From Flavobacterium sp. (lineage in GTDB: Bacteria > Bacteroidota > Bacteroidia > Flavobacteriales > Flavobacteriaceae), in NCBI GenBank assembly GCA_024644655.1, contig JAHEHJ010000050.1, positions 1 through 37,877 on the forward strand: 37,877 nucleotides of DNA, given 5' to 3'. The first letter of the stretch is position 1. Every line of letters begins with the position of its first letter. Position numbers and translations under genes: made by a program. Positions 1-8,363 of the stretch are shown one piece after another. The notes beneath the pieces were generated by a model that did no database searches, was not told the DNA's origin, and saw only the letters and a list, made by a program, of their open reading frames with translations.

Positions 1-3000
1 GAATTTCTGTGTTTAATAACTATAAAGAACGATCCAGTTGGTGCTGTACCATACGTTGCCGTAGCTGTACCATCTGTATGTAATGTCGCTGTAGCGGTAG
101 CTACTGTAGCAAACGTAGTAGAATCATGTAACTCTACAGTTACTGTATCTACATCTGTTGAACTACTTCCAACTCCTTGATTAGCCATTACCGGACGCAT
201 GGCGTGGGTAGCTGAATCATAGTAACCTTGGATGTTCATTTTAACATTTACAATTGAGCTACATCCTACAGTTGCTACAACAGCAGCTCTAGGTGAAGAA
301 CATACTTCTGTAACACTAATATCAAAGAAATTATCGTATTCCGTATTAGAAGTGACATCAAAACTAGAAGCCCCAAAAGTAATACCTAAAGCTCCAACTC
401 CAACAGGAGTAACTACAGATCCAGTAGCAATTTTAGCAATGGAATTCGTAGCACTTATACCAGATGTAGCCAAAAGAGTATAACCTGTTCCTGCAGGAAT
501 CAAATAATTTAAAGTAACAACATTGACAAATGAAGCAGAAATTGCTCCAGTATTAGTCACTGGTGTAAAAGTTACTGCATCTGTACCTGGAACCTGAACC
601 CCATCTTTATATAATTTTATAGTGATAGGTGCTCCAGCATCAAGTGCTCCAGCAGTTTGTTTTGGATATACTTTTACCGAATTCAAACGAATAGTGTTTG
701 TGGCATTGAAAACAAGACCAGTATAATTATTCGTTTGAGCAGAAGTTCCCGTTAATGGCTTACCTGCTGTATAGGTTGAAGTAGTCTCACTAGCTACATA
801 ATAAGTCGTTGTAGTCGCTGGTGAAGGCGAATAAGGACTTGTAGTTGCCAATGGCAAACCTCCTGTTTCAGCAGCATACCATGTAATTGTACCAGAACCC
901 GCAGTAGCAGTTAAACTTACTGGGGTACTTGGAGTACAAGAAGTACCTCCAGTAGCCGTTGGTAAAGATGCACTTAACGTAACCTGAACTGGTGTTGAAG
1001 TAGCAGTTACTGGCCCATAAGCACAAGTTACATTACAACGGTAATACGTGTTTTTTATAGGAGAAGCAGTATACGTTGAAGTAGTTGCCCCACTAATATT
1101 AGCATATGTTGATCCACCATCTGTAGAACTTTGCCATTGATAAGTTACTCCTCCAGCTGTAGTTGAATTTTGCAAACTCAAAGCAACCAATTGAGTACCA
1201 CACACCGAAGTAGGAGTTTGAACTGAAGTAAAAGTTAATGCAACAATACCTGAAGAAGTCGCAGTAGCAGCTTGTGACAATGTCATAGAGGTACCAGTTA
1301 TTGTTGATACAGTAGTTCCTGTTGCAATTCCAGTTCCTGAAACTAAAAGCCCAGGTACAATTAAAGTGTTTGCAGCTTGCAAAGTAACAGCAGTTGAACC
1401 ACTTGTAACAGAACCTGCTGAGTTTGCCGAATTTTGAGTTGTAATAACTTGACTAATTGTCAAATTAGCAATTGTATTTCCTGGATTTACACTATCACAA
1501 TTTGGTGTAGTAGCATAGGCAAAATTACCTGTGAATCCTGAACTTGCAGTTGCAGTAGTAGTAGCTATTGTATTAGGAGTACCAGCTGTATAAGTAACAG
1601 TATTTCCAAAAACATTATCATAAGTACCTTGATCAGTAGGTGCTTGAACAACTATATTATTAGAATTTATAGAAGAACTTCCTAAGGAAACATTAAAGTT
1701 AGTAAATGAACCCGCTGTTCCATCTCGATCAACTTTCCATCGTGACGCACTTACATTAGCCACATTTGATGAAGCTGATCCCGTATTCGTTGTAAATGCC
1801 TCTGCCATGAAGAAACCTCCATTAGCAACACCAAATGCAATTGGCATATAAACACCATTTTTACCTACTGGGAAATTTTGAAGATTGGTTGAAAGCGAAG
1901 TAGTAGAAAAACTTTTAGCATAAGGCCCATCAATATGAGCTGTATTTCCTAAATTTCCTGATATACTAGGATTTGAAGATAGATTAGCTGCTCCATGGTA
2001 TAATGGATAAGTAGCTGAAGTATGAATAATACCCGCTGTAAAAGTTATTCCAGCTGTTAATCTGAAATTAGGAAAACTAATAGTAACCCCAGCCGAATTG
2101 GTGTTGTTAACGGTTAAAGAAGCAAACGAACCTGTTGCTGTGGTAGTAGTTAAATTATTATAAAAAGCACCTGACCCTGAAATAGTTTGAGCCAATGTTG
2201 TTGCTCCTAATGCTGCATTCGCAAAACTAGTAGCTGTATTGGCTGTCATAAAGAAAGATCCGTTATTTGTAATATTTCCTCCAAAAAACATTCCACCGGT
2301 TGTGTTTGTCTTTTTAGCAACACTTCCTGTAGTAATTGTAAATGCATTTTGAACATTTAAAATATTAACTACATTTAAGAATCTGTTAGATCCATCAAGT
2401 GCATCAACTGTTAAATTACCCATAGAGAATGTACCACCTCCTTGAATAAAGTTACACAAATAGCCATTGGTTGTAACTGCTGCTTTGTCTGTAGATAAAC
2501 CATCACCAAATTTCAAAGTGTGATTTAATCCAGACACATAATTCGATGCTGCATTATAAGTAAATGCATAACTATTCAAATTACCCGCATAAAAACTCAA
2601 AGCAACTGGAGCAGACATCGCTCCTGTTGTTGGTAATGATAAATCCAAACGCACTTGTGTTCCTACTGCAGTAATAGTTGTAACAGTGGTTCCTGGTGCA
2701 ATTCCAGTTCCTGATACAGCTTGTCCAACACTTATTAAAGCATTAGCTGCTGGCAAAATAATCGTAGAACAACTTGGTGAAGCAGATGAAAAAGTAATAG
2801 TTTCAGCTGCCGTAATTGGTGATGTAGCTAAACCTGTTAAAGGTTGTGATAATGCTACTGCTACAGTTCCTGAACCTAAATTATCTGAATAAATACTAGC
2901 AACTGTCGTTCCTGATGGAATTCCATTTCCTGTTACCAGTTGACCTATTGCTACCGCCCCCATATTTCCTGTATTAGCAAAATTTAATGAAGCACATCCA

Positions 3001-5906
3001 TTACTCATACCCGAGAATGTCAATGTTGAACTAGCTGTAATAACGGCTGTTGTAGGTTGTGACAAAACTAAAGTAATTAAATTTCCTGTTAAATTTCCTG
3101 TAGATGAAACAATTGTAGTTCCCGAAGCAATTCCAGCTCCAGTAACAGTCATTCCTGCTGCATAAACAAGTGCATTTGAATTCAGAGAAGCCATATTGAT
3201 TGATGTAGATCCTATCGCATAGACTCCAGTATCTGTTGATTTTGTAAAAGTAACGACTGTATTATTCGTAAAGGAAGTAGACGAAGTTGAAGACGTAGCT
3301 ACTGTATTATTTATCAATGGATCAACAATAGTGATAGTTCCTCCTGTCAAATTCAAATTAGAAGTTTCAATTTTCATAGAACTTCCTCCTTGACCAACAC
3401 TTGTAGCGGCATCTCCAGCATTATTACTATCAACAATTACATCACCACTAGTGTGGTTAAATGTACTTCCTAATCGGTGATAAACTGCACCATTTACTTT
3501 TAAAATTCCTCCTGAAACTGTACTAGTTCCATAATTAGATACTATAGCATTATTATTTGTACACCCTACTGTTAAAGTACCTCCAGCATTCTCTAAAGTA
3601 CCTCCAGCATTAATAGTTACTCCTGCCGCACTTGCTGTAGCATTTACAGTAACTGTATGTCCATTTGCAATTGTAACTACATCCGAACAACTAGGTACTC
3701 CAGATGGAGTCCATGTTGATGCTGTATTCCAATCACCAGTAGCAGCCGATGTTTTTGTAGTAGTTGCTTGCGCTGAACTTGTTGAAGCGCCCACATATAA
3801 AGCAGCCGAAGTTAAATTAGCTAACGATAATCCTGAACGGGCCATAAAAGGAGCCGTTGTTCCATTAATATGTGCCCCACCTAAAGCCGTTGAAGCATAT
3901 ACAATTCTGGAATTTCCATCATTGGTAGCAAAAGCACCTGAAGCATAAAGTCCCAAAGCAAAGGTAGCATTGGCATTGGTATACGTATTTAATGGTGCAG
4001 TACTTAGAGTAGTGTCAACTCTACTATCTGGAGTAGCTATAGCCCAATTTCCATCATATCGTGTGCCTACAGTAATACCATCAGTTATAGATGTAGAACT
4101 CATCGTAGTAGCATTTGTATAGGTTATAGCAATCTCTCCCGCTACAGTAGCAGCTGGTGATAAAACAGATGCCCATCTATTTTGTCCTGTTGAACTTAAT
4201 ATAGGATATAAAACATTCGCATTACTATAATCCAATCCTGCATCAATCGTTCCTGATGATGGAGTAGCTGTAGTAGTATACCATCTAGAAACTGTTCCTC
4301 CTATGAAACCTGTCCCTAAATTACAAACCACATTCGCGCTCAAAGCACCATAATTACCTAAAATAATTTTATTAGATCCTAAAGCAACTCTTCCACTTGA
4401 TAATGTAATTTTACTTTTTATTCTAGCATTATTCAATTGCCAATCAATATTAGGTGTAGCCGAACTTGTATTGGTCACTGTTAATTGATTGATAATTCCA
4501 AAAGTGTTACTTGAAGTATTCAATTTTGATGTTCCTCCTAAGAAGCTGCCAGCATCAGTTGATATAGTTTGTAAAGAAGTCCCAAATAAATTCAATTCAC
4601 CCGCTCCAGCAGAAGTATTACCAAAAGCAACATCTAATCTACCTCCACTTGTAAAACTTATATCGTGCCCCACTTTTAACAATTTCCCTGTTCCCGCTGG
4701 AGTTACAACTCCAGTTGGTTCATATACGTTAAAACGAGCACCTGAACCACTAATATATAAATCATTATTTACTGTAAATTGATCCGAAAAGGTACCAAAT
4801 TGTAGTGTAGCACCAGCTCCAGCAATAAATAAATCATTGGTTCCTAAACCAATTTTTTGATCAATATTAACATTATGCCCCGCATTGATTACCACATCAT
4901 CTGTTGGAGAAGGTACATAGCCCATATCCCAAGTTGAAGGATTCGTGAAAAGACCAGAAGAAACTGAACTTATTGTTTGTCCTCCTACTCTAGACACTAA
5001 AGATACATTGTCAATAGCTAACGGTGGATTTGTTCCTCCTCCAGATCCATTAGACCATACAAAGATTAATCGCATAGTTGTTCCAGCAAAACTAGCCGGT
5101 ATAAAAGCCGAAGCAGTTTGTGTTGTTGTATTTGTATTTGAATATACTATAGGAGTAGCTCCAGCTAATGTAGCTGGAAAAGAAGTCTGAACATTTGACC
5201 CAACAGGTGTAACACTGGTAGGTGCTGCAAATACTTGCCAAGTGTTAGCTGCCGATTTCCAATCAAATTTTAAAAATATATTGGTCTCTCCGGCTGGAAT
5301 AGTAACATCTTTATAAAGATATACCGTACGAATTCCAGAAACATTGGTAGCTGCAGTAGCTCCATTATCCAATGATAAATAAGCCGAATTACCCGAAATA
5401 TTCGAGGTAAGTGCTCCAAAAGACAAAGCTACGTTCGTCGCAGCTGTTGCATTGGTTGTTGGCAAAGTCAACGTTAAAGTTGTACTACTAATATTTGCCA
5501 CATATGTATTAGCTTGAATATTAGTCCCTGTCACCAATTGACCAATAGCAATACTTTGGTTTATGGCAGACAAAGTTACCGAGTATGATGTAATTGGCAT
5601 ACTACTAGCCGTTGCTGTTGTTGCCGGACTTGTATCAGAAACTGCAGTTCCTAATGCCCATTTCACAGCTCCTGTTCCCTCATTGGCAACAGTCCATCCA
5701 TTGGCAGCAAATGTGCTACCCGAATTGAATCCTCCACTTGTGGTCGGATTGATAAGTGTAGTTTGCGCATTAATACTATTTGCAATAAATAGCATTAAAA
5801 TTCCCAAAAATGTAAGACCATCAAATCGCGATGACTTTACTTGAGATACTTCCTCTGAATGCGAAAAAAACCTTAACGGAATTTTTAAAAAGTAATTGTT
5901 GAACAT
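1..5906 (-). CDS. Giant secreted/surface protein with Ig-like modules and cassette repeats (3' end outside window)
   Basis: Reading down from ATG at 5906 the frame is open to the window edge, so at least 1968 residues are encoded and the C-terminus is missing. The N-terminus has a long signal peptide (about 48 residues, hydrophobic core LGILMLFIANS, likely cleavage after INAQ). A jelly-roll-like region follows (NGWTV, then FLKFDWKS and later PPLAIDNVSL). The middle is rich in G, T, S, N and V and looks beta-helical. The late part has an Ig-like domain with YQWQSSTDGG and YYRCNV (about 950-1200), then a WYAAETGG module typical of Bacteroidetes adhesins (about 800-900). The last visible part reads GYYDSATHAMRPVM then VDTVTVELHDST, which in this phylum usually lies shortly before a T9SS C-terminal signal. 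That T9SS export is used is inference, because the C-terminus is not visible. Role: probably an adhesin or structural surface protein; no catalytic domain was recognised. Confidence 0.85.
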   Translation of the reverse strand, partial: MFNNYFLKIPLRFFSHSEEVSQVKSSRFDGLTFLGILMLFIANSINAQTTLINPTTSGGFNSGSTFAANGWTVANEGTGAVKWALGTAVSDTSPATTATASSMPITSYSVTLSAINQSIAIGQLVTGTNIQANTYVANISSTTLTLTLPTTNATAATNVALSFGALTSNISGNSAYLSLDNGATAATNVSGIRTVYLYKDVTIPAGETNIFLKFDWKSAANTWQVFAAPTSVTPVGSNVQTSFPATLAGATPIVYSNTNTTTQTASAFIPASFAGTTMRLIFVWSNGSGGGTNPPLAIDNVSLVSRVGGQTISSVSSGLFTNPSTWDMGYVPSPTDDVVINAGHNVNIDQKIGLGTNDLFIAGAGATLQFGTFSDQFTVNNDLYISGSGARFNVYEPTGVVTPAGTGKLLKVGHDISFTSGGRLDVAFGNTSAGAGELNLFGTSLQTISTDAGSFLGGTSKLNTSSNTFGIINQLTVTNTSSATPNIDWQLNNARIKSKITLSSGRVALGSNKIILGNYGALSANVVCNLGTGFIGGTVSRWYTTTATPSSGTIDAGLDYSNANVLYPILSSTGQNRWASVLSPAATVAGEIAITYTNATTMSSTSITDGITVGTRYDGNWAIATPDSRVDTTLSTAPLNTYTNANATFALGLYASGAFATNDGNSRIVYASTALGGAHINGTTAPFMARSGLSLANLTSAALYVGASTSSAQATTTKTSAATGDWNTASTWTPSGVPSCSDVVTIANGHTVTVNATASAAGVTINAGGTLENAGGTLTVGCTNNNAIVSNYGTSTVSGGILKVNGAVYHRLGSTFNHTSGDVIVDSNNAGDAATSVGQGGSSMKIETSNLNLTGGTITIVDPLINNTVATSSTSSTSFTNNTVVTFTKSTDTGVYAIGSTSINMASLNSNALVYAAGMTVTGAGIASGTTIVSSTGNLTGNLITLVLSQPTTAVITASSTLTFSGMSNGCASLNFANTGNMGAVAIGQLVTGNGIPSGTTVASIYSDNLGSGTVAVALSQPLTGLATSPITAAETITFSSASPSCSTIILPAANALISVGQAVSGTGIAPGTTVTTITAVGTQVRLDLSLPTTGAMSAPVALSFYAGNLNSYAFTYNAASNYVSGLNHTLKFGDGLSTDKAAVTTNGYLCNFIQGGGTFSMGNLTVDALDGSNRFLNVVNILNVQNAFTITTGSVAKKTNTTGGMFFGGNITNNGSFFMTANTATSFANAALGATTLAQTISGSGAFYNNLTTTTATGSFASLTVNNTNSAGVTISFPNFRLTAGITFTAGIIHTSATYPLYHGAANLSSNPSISGNLGNTAHIDGPYAKSFSTTSLSTNLQNFPVGKNGVYMPIAFGVANGGFFMAEAFTTNTGSASSNVANVSASRWKVDRDGTAGSFTNFNVSLGSSSINSNNIVVQAPTDQGTYDNVFGNTVTYTAGTPNTIATTTATASSGFTGNFAYATTPNCDSVNPGNTIANLTISQVITTQNSANSAGSVTSGSTAVTLQAANTLIVPGLLVSGTGIATGTTVSTITGTSMTLSQAATATSSGIVALTFTSVQTPTSVCGTQLVALSLQNSTTAGGVTYQWQSSTDGGSTYANISGATTSTYTASPIKNTYYRCNVTCAYGPVTATSTPVQVTLSASLPTATGGTSCTPSTPVSLTATAGSGTITWYAAETGGLPLATTSPYSPSPATTTTYYVASETTSTYTAGKPLTGTSAQTNNYTGLVFNATNTIRLNSVKVYPKQTAGALDAGAPITIKLYKDGVQVPGTDAVTFTPVTNTGAISASFVNVVTLNYLIPAGTGYTLLATSGISATNSIAKIATGSVVTPVGVGALGITFGASSFDVTSNTEYDNFFDISVTEVCSSPRAAVVATVGCSSIVNVKMNIQGYYDSATHAMRPVMANQGVGSSSTDVDTVTVELHDSTTFATVATATATLHTDGTATATYGTAPTGSFFIVIKHRN
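1220..1425 (-). repeat. Cassette copy 5 in the giant surface protein
   Basis: The core PGLLVSGTGIATGTTVSTI followed by MTLSQAATAT sits just before the Ig-like domain. It matches copies 2-4 across the G-x-x-V-x-G-x-G-I-x-x-G-T-T-V pattern but lies about 1.2 kb from the tandem block. Boundaries are approximate. Confidence 0.6.
2585..3215 (-). repeat. Three tandem cassettes (copies 2-4) in the giant surface protein
   Basis: Three consecutive copies of the same ~55-70 residue cassette were read by translation. Their cores are AGMTVTGAGIASGTTIVS (about 3010-3215), IGQLVTGNGIPSGTTVASI (about 2775-2999) and VGQAVSGTGIAPGTTVTTI (about 2585-2775). Each core is followed by a hydrophobic strand and an LSQP or LSLP turn with a Thr/Ala-rich tail. 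The shared pattern is G-x-x-V-x-G-x-G-I-x-x-G-T-T-V. Confidence 0.7.
5415..5585 (-). repeat. Cassette copy 1 inside the giant surface protein
   Basis: This protein-level repeat of about 55 residues contains the core IGQLVTGTNIQANTYVANIS followed by LTLTLPTTNA. It interrupts what otherwise looks like a continuous N-terminal jelly-roll-type domain, between KWALGTA and ALTSNISGNSAYLSLDNG. Boundaries are approximate. Confidence 0.6.
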
Positions 5907-6593
5907 AATTGTGTTTTTTTGGTTATTTATCAAGGGACTAAAAATAGAACTTTAATACACTCAATATTATTATATACTTTTTAATTTAATGAATTTTAAA
6001 AGCATTTTTGGTTTTTTTTAAAAGAAAAAACTCAGTAAAACAGGGTGTTAAAGGAATATTTAACTAGTTATACTTCCACTAGTATTACTAACTTATAAAA
6101 AACGCATTTAAACCTACAACTTTTCTTTTTTAAAGCAATTTTAACTTTATTGACAAAATAAAAAATATAAACAAATCCAAATATTTAAACCTTTTAAAAC
6201 AAACTAAGATAGGTTTGAATAACAAAAAAAGGGTGGAAAATTGATTTAGAAAATTGTATAACTAAATGTTAGAGCTATAACTTCTACATTGAACTTAATG
6301 TGAAATTATCAATTAAAAACAAGAATAAGACCCAATTAAAAATAGATTAATCGTTTAAAAACACTCTTATATTTTGCTAATTCATACCTTTTTTTCATTC
6401 GATAATGCGCGCCAAAATATTTATCCCAACGTATTTTTATATGTATAAAAGGTCTTAATTTAATTTACAGCGGAAAATTAATTTGCCCATCAGGACTCGT
6501 GATTATAGTGGTCCAAATGATGGTTTGCATTAATCGGGTTTGCAAATGTTAATAAAGCGGAAAAGCAACCGAATTCCGTATATCGTAAATCGA

Positions 6594-6620
6594 ATATCGT
6601 CCCTCGGATATTGATAGATA
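6594..6620. repeat. Direct repeat copy 1 (27-bp core)
   Basis: The core atatcgtccctcg, one variable base, then atattgatagata recurs at 6693-6719 with a single mismatch. Both copies are preceded by extra TATCGTA-type words, so the similarity extends imperfectly upstream. Confidence 0.8.
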
Positions 6621-6692
6621 CAGCACTGATACTCCCTAAACTAATACACTTTCCTATATCATAGACTCACAATTCACTTATCGGTATATCGT

Positions 6693-6719
6693 ATATCGTC
6701 CCTCGTATATTGATAGATA
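6693..6719. repeat. Direct repeat copy 2 (27-bp core)
   Basis: This is the second copy of the core found at 6594-6620, 99 bp downstream of the first. It runs directly into the 11-bp tandem repeat. Confidence 0.8.
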
Positions 6720-6750
6720 TAGCATGGATATAGCATGGATATAGCATGGT
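6719..6750. repeat. Three tandem copies of an 11-bp unit
   Basis: The unit atagcatggat occurs three times head to tail; the last copy ends in atggt rather than atgga. The array abuts direct-repeat copy 2. No coding frame explains it. Confidence 0.85.
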
Positions 6751-6843
6751 TACTTGCTTAATACTCTCTATTCTAGTGTTCTTCCATTTACTATACAATC
6801 GTATAGTGTATATCATTTGTCTCGTTCCGAAATTCTGGCCCAT

Positions 6844-6925
6844 AAAAAAACCACCCATTGCTGAGAGGTTTTGTACCCGAAGTGTAAACCAGCCTTCAAG
6901 CAGACAGGCGGAACCCAAACACCTA
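6844..6925 (-). pseudogene. Decayed duplicate of the tRNA-Leu 3' end plus its terminator
   Basis: Read on the minus strand, this stretch repeats in order the 3' part of the intact tRNA-Leu. It has TAGGTGTTTGGGTTC (variable arm and 5' T stem; intact copy TAGGTGTGTGGGTTC). Then comes an insertion of about 20 bases in the T-loop region, then CTTCGGGTAC (intact copy CTCCGGGTAC). It ends with the terminator sequence CCTCTCAGCAATG and a T-run. The second terminator arm has decayed (GGGTGG instead of GAGAGG). It cannot fold into a tRNA and lacks the 5' half. Confidence 0.75.
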
Positions 6926-6948
6926 TATGATGACAATTAATTCCAAAT

Positions 6949-6977
6949 AAAAAACCTCTCATTGCTGAGAGGTTTTT
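6949..6977 (-). terminator. Terminator of tRNA-Leu
   Basis: The stem CCTCTC/GAGAGG is extended by five A-T pairs, with a 6-base loop (attgct). Read on the minus strand it ends in a T-run. It starts about 5 bp after the tRNA 3' end. Confidence 0.85.
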
Positions 6978-6981
6978 AAAG

Positions 6982-7061
6982 TACCCGGAGTGGGAATCGA
7001 ACCCACACACCTAAGTACACGAGTTTGAGTCGTGCGCGTCTACCAATTCCGCCATCCGGGC
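6982..7061 (-). tRNA. tRNA-Leu (anticodon CAA)
   Basis: The 80-nt gene on the minus strand folds into a full cloverleaf. The acceptor stem is GCCCGGA/TCCGGGT with discriminator A. The D-arm is GCG...CGC with GG in its loop. The anticodon stem CACGA/TCGTG encloses CTCAAAC, giving anticodon CAA, which reads UUG. The variable arm is about 11 nt and the T-arm is GTGGG-TTCGATT-CCCAC. CCA is not encoded, which is usual in this group. Confidence 0.95.
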
Positions 7062-7188
7062 TAGGACATGATTTTTCAACCATTGGGACATTGATGTTTA
7101 TCAATTTGTGGGTGCAAATGTAAATAATTTTTCTTCATACAATCAAAAAAATAGTTAAAAATATCCTTTCAGAGTCCAATTTAATTTC

Positions 7189-7196
7189 TAAATTTG
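7189..7196 (+). promoter_or_regulatory. Putative -7 box of prs promoter
   Basis: TAAATTTG fits the Bacteroidetes -7 consensus TAnnTTTG exactly. It lies about 120 bp upstream of the prs start. No clear TTG was found at the usual -33 distance. Confidence 0.5.
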
Positions 7197-7254
7197 CACC
7201 GCGTTACTGCAACACACAACTAACTAACTACACCCGAGGGGTTTATACATCAAA

Positions 7255-7275
7255 GCTTTTATGTCAAGTAAAAGC
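7255..7275 (+). promoter_or_regulatory. Hairpin in the prs leader
   Basis: A perfect 7-bp inverted repeat, GCTTTTA/TAAAAGC, with a 7-base loop sits in the ~110-nt leader between the putative -7 box and the prs ATG. No T-run follows, so it is not a typical terminator. Function unknown. Confidence 0.3.
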
Positions 7276-7315
7276 CCTATTGTAGCGGCTCTTTGGATAA
7301 AAACAACAAATTACA

Positions 7316-8257
7316 ATGTCGCATTTTGAACCTGAAGCAAAAATATTTGCCTGTTCGCAAAGCGTCTATTTAGCCGAACAAATTTCCCAAAATTATGGGG
7401 TTCCGCTAGGTAAAGTTACGTTCTCTAAATATAGTGATGGTGAATTTCAACCTTCTTTTGAAGAGTCCATAAGAGGTTTACGCGTATTTATTGTCTGCTC
7501 TACATTTCCAAGCGCCGACAATTTAATGGAGCTTTTGCTAATGATTGATGCCGCTAAAAGAGCATCAGCTAGACATATTACTCCCGTAATCCCCTACTTT
7601 GGATGGGCAAGACAAGATAGAAAAGATAAACCAAGGGTGCCGATTGGAGCCAAACTAGTAGCCAAATTATTGGAAACTGCTGGCGCAACTCGAATCATGA
7701 CTATGGATTTACATGCCGATCAAATACAAGGGTTTTTCGAAAAACCAGTTGACCATTTGTTCGCATCAACCATATTCCTACCCTATGTGAAAAGTTTAAA
7801 TTTAGATAATTTAACAATCGCATCCCCAGATATGGGTGGCTCCAAAAGAGCCTATGCCTACTCTAAATTTCTAGAGTCTGATGTAGTAATCTGTTACAAA
7901 CAACGCAAAGTTGCCAATGTAATAGACTCTATGGAACTTATTGGAGAAGTAAAAGGTAGAAATGTAATTCTAGTAGACGATATGATCGACACTGGAGGCA
8001 CACTAGCCAAAGCCGCTGACCTGATGATAGAAAAAGGTGCATTGAGCGTTAGAGCCATATGTACGCACGCTATCCTTTCAGGTGAAGCCTATGAAAAAAT
8101 AGAGAATTCTAAATTGTTAGAATTAATCGTGACCGATTCTATCCCATTAAAGAAAGAATCTCATAAAATAAAAGTGGTGAGTTGTGCACCCCTTTTTGCA
8201 GAAGTAATGCACATGGTGCAACACAACAATTCCATTAGTGGAAAATTTTTAATGTAA
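7316..8257 (+). CDS. prs: Ribose-phosphate pyrophosphokinase
   Basis: This cytosolic enzyme transfers pyrophosphate from ATP to ribose 5-phosphate, making PRPP for purine, pyrimidine, histidine, tryptophan and NAD synthesis (EC 2.7.6.1). The 313 residues match the usual length. Visible motifs are FSKYSDGEFQ near the N-terminus, the ATP/metal region YFGWARQDRKDKPR at about 98-111, TMDLHADQIQGFF, and the PRPP-binding loop VILVDDMIDTGGT at about 219-231. It stands alone between the tRNA region and rplY, closed by a terminator at 8270-8290. Confidence 0.97.
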   Translation: MSHFEPEAKIFACSQSVYLAEQISQNYGVPLGKVTFSKYSDGEFQPSFEESIRGLRVFIVCSTFPSADNLMELLLMIDAAKRASARHITPVIPYFGWARQDRKDKPRVPIGAKLVAKLLETAGATRIMTMDLHADQIQGFFEKPVDHLFASTIFLPYVKSLNLDNLTIASPDMGGSKRAYAYSKFLESDVVICYKQRKVANVIDSMELIGEVKGRNVILVDDMIDTGGTLAKAADLMIEKGALSVRAICTHAILSGEAYEKIENSKLLELIVTDSIPLKKESHKIKVVSCAPLFAEVMHMVQHNNSISGKFLM

Positions 8258-8269
8258 CCAAGCGTTAAA

Positions 8270-8290
8270 AAACAGTCCTTTGGACTGTTT
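8270..8290 (+). terminator. Terminator after prs
   Basis: A 9-bp stem AAACAGTCC/GGACTGTTT with a 3-base loop is flanked by A-rich sequence and followed by a short T-run. It begins 12 bp after the prs stop. Confidence 0.8.
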
Positions 8291-8302
8291 TAATGAAGGA
8301 GC

Positions 8303-8324
8303 AAGGTGGCGGAAGGGCCACTTT
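8303..8324 (+). promoter_or_regulatory. Second hairpin between prs and rplY
   Basis: AAGGTGGC pairs with GCCACTTT (eight pairs, one G-T) around the loop GGAAGG and is followed by one more T. It could be a second terminator or lie in an rplY leader; the sequence alone does not decide. Confidence 0.4.
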
Positions 8325-8363
8325 TGATTAAGTATTTTTATTTATTAACTATATATTTTTACA

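Larger units (their letters stand above)
5907..6842. other. AT-rich intergenic region without a supported gene
   Basis: About 940 bp lie between the start of the giant surface gene and the tRNA-Leu remnant. Short open frames here have no recognisable protein features. 5907-6400 is strongly AT-rich and must contain the promoter of the surface gene, but no convincing TTG/TAnnTTTG pair was found. 6570-6750 holds direct and tandem repeats, listed separately. Confidence 0.7.

Noticed and set aside
2585..3215. Regularly spaced repeats that might suggest a CRISPR array
   Set aside because: The repeats are imperfect at the DNA level, lie in a long open reading frame and correspond to protein cassettes; there are no constant short repeats with unique spacers.
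232..5844. Several plus-strand open frames of 68-97 codons
   Set aside because: They lie antisense to the giant minus-strand gene, have low-complexity sequences mirroring its Thr/Val/Ala repeats, and show no signals of their own.
5939..5964. Possible promoter TTG...TATTTTTA for the giant surface gene (minus strand)
   Set aside because: The spacer is only 15 bp and the -7 box ends in A, so it falls outside the usual Bacteroidetes spacing. It could be chance in AT-rich DNA.
6667..7010. Short open frames on both strands around the tRNA-Leu remnant
   Set aside because: They are built from repeats, terminators and tRNA sequence; no protein pattern is recognisable.
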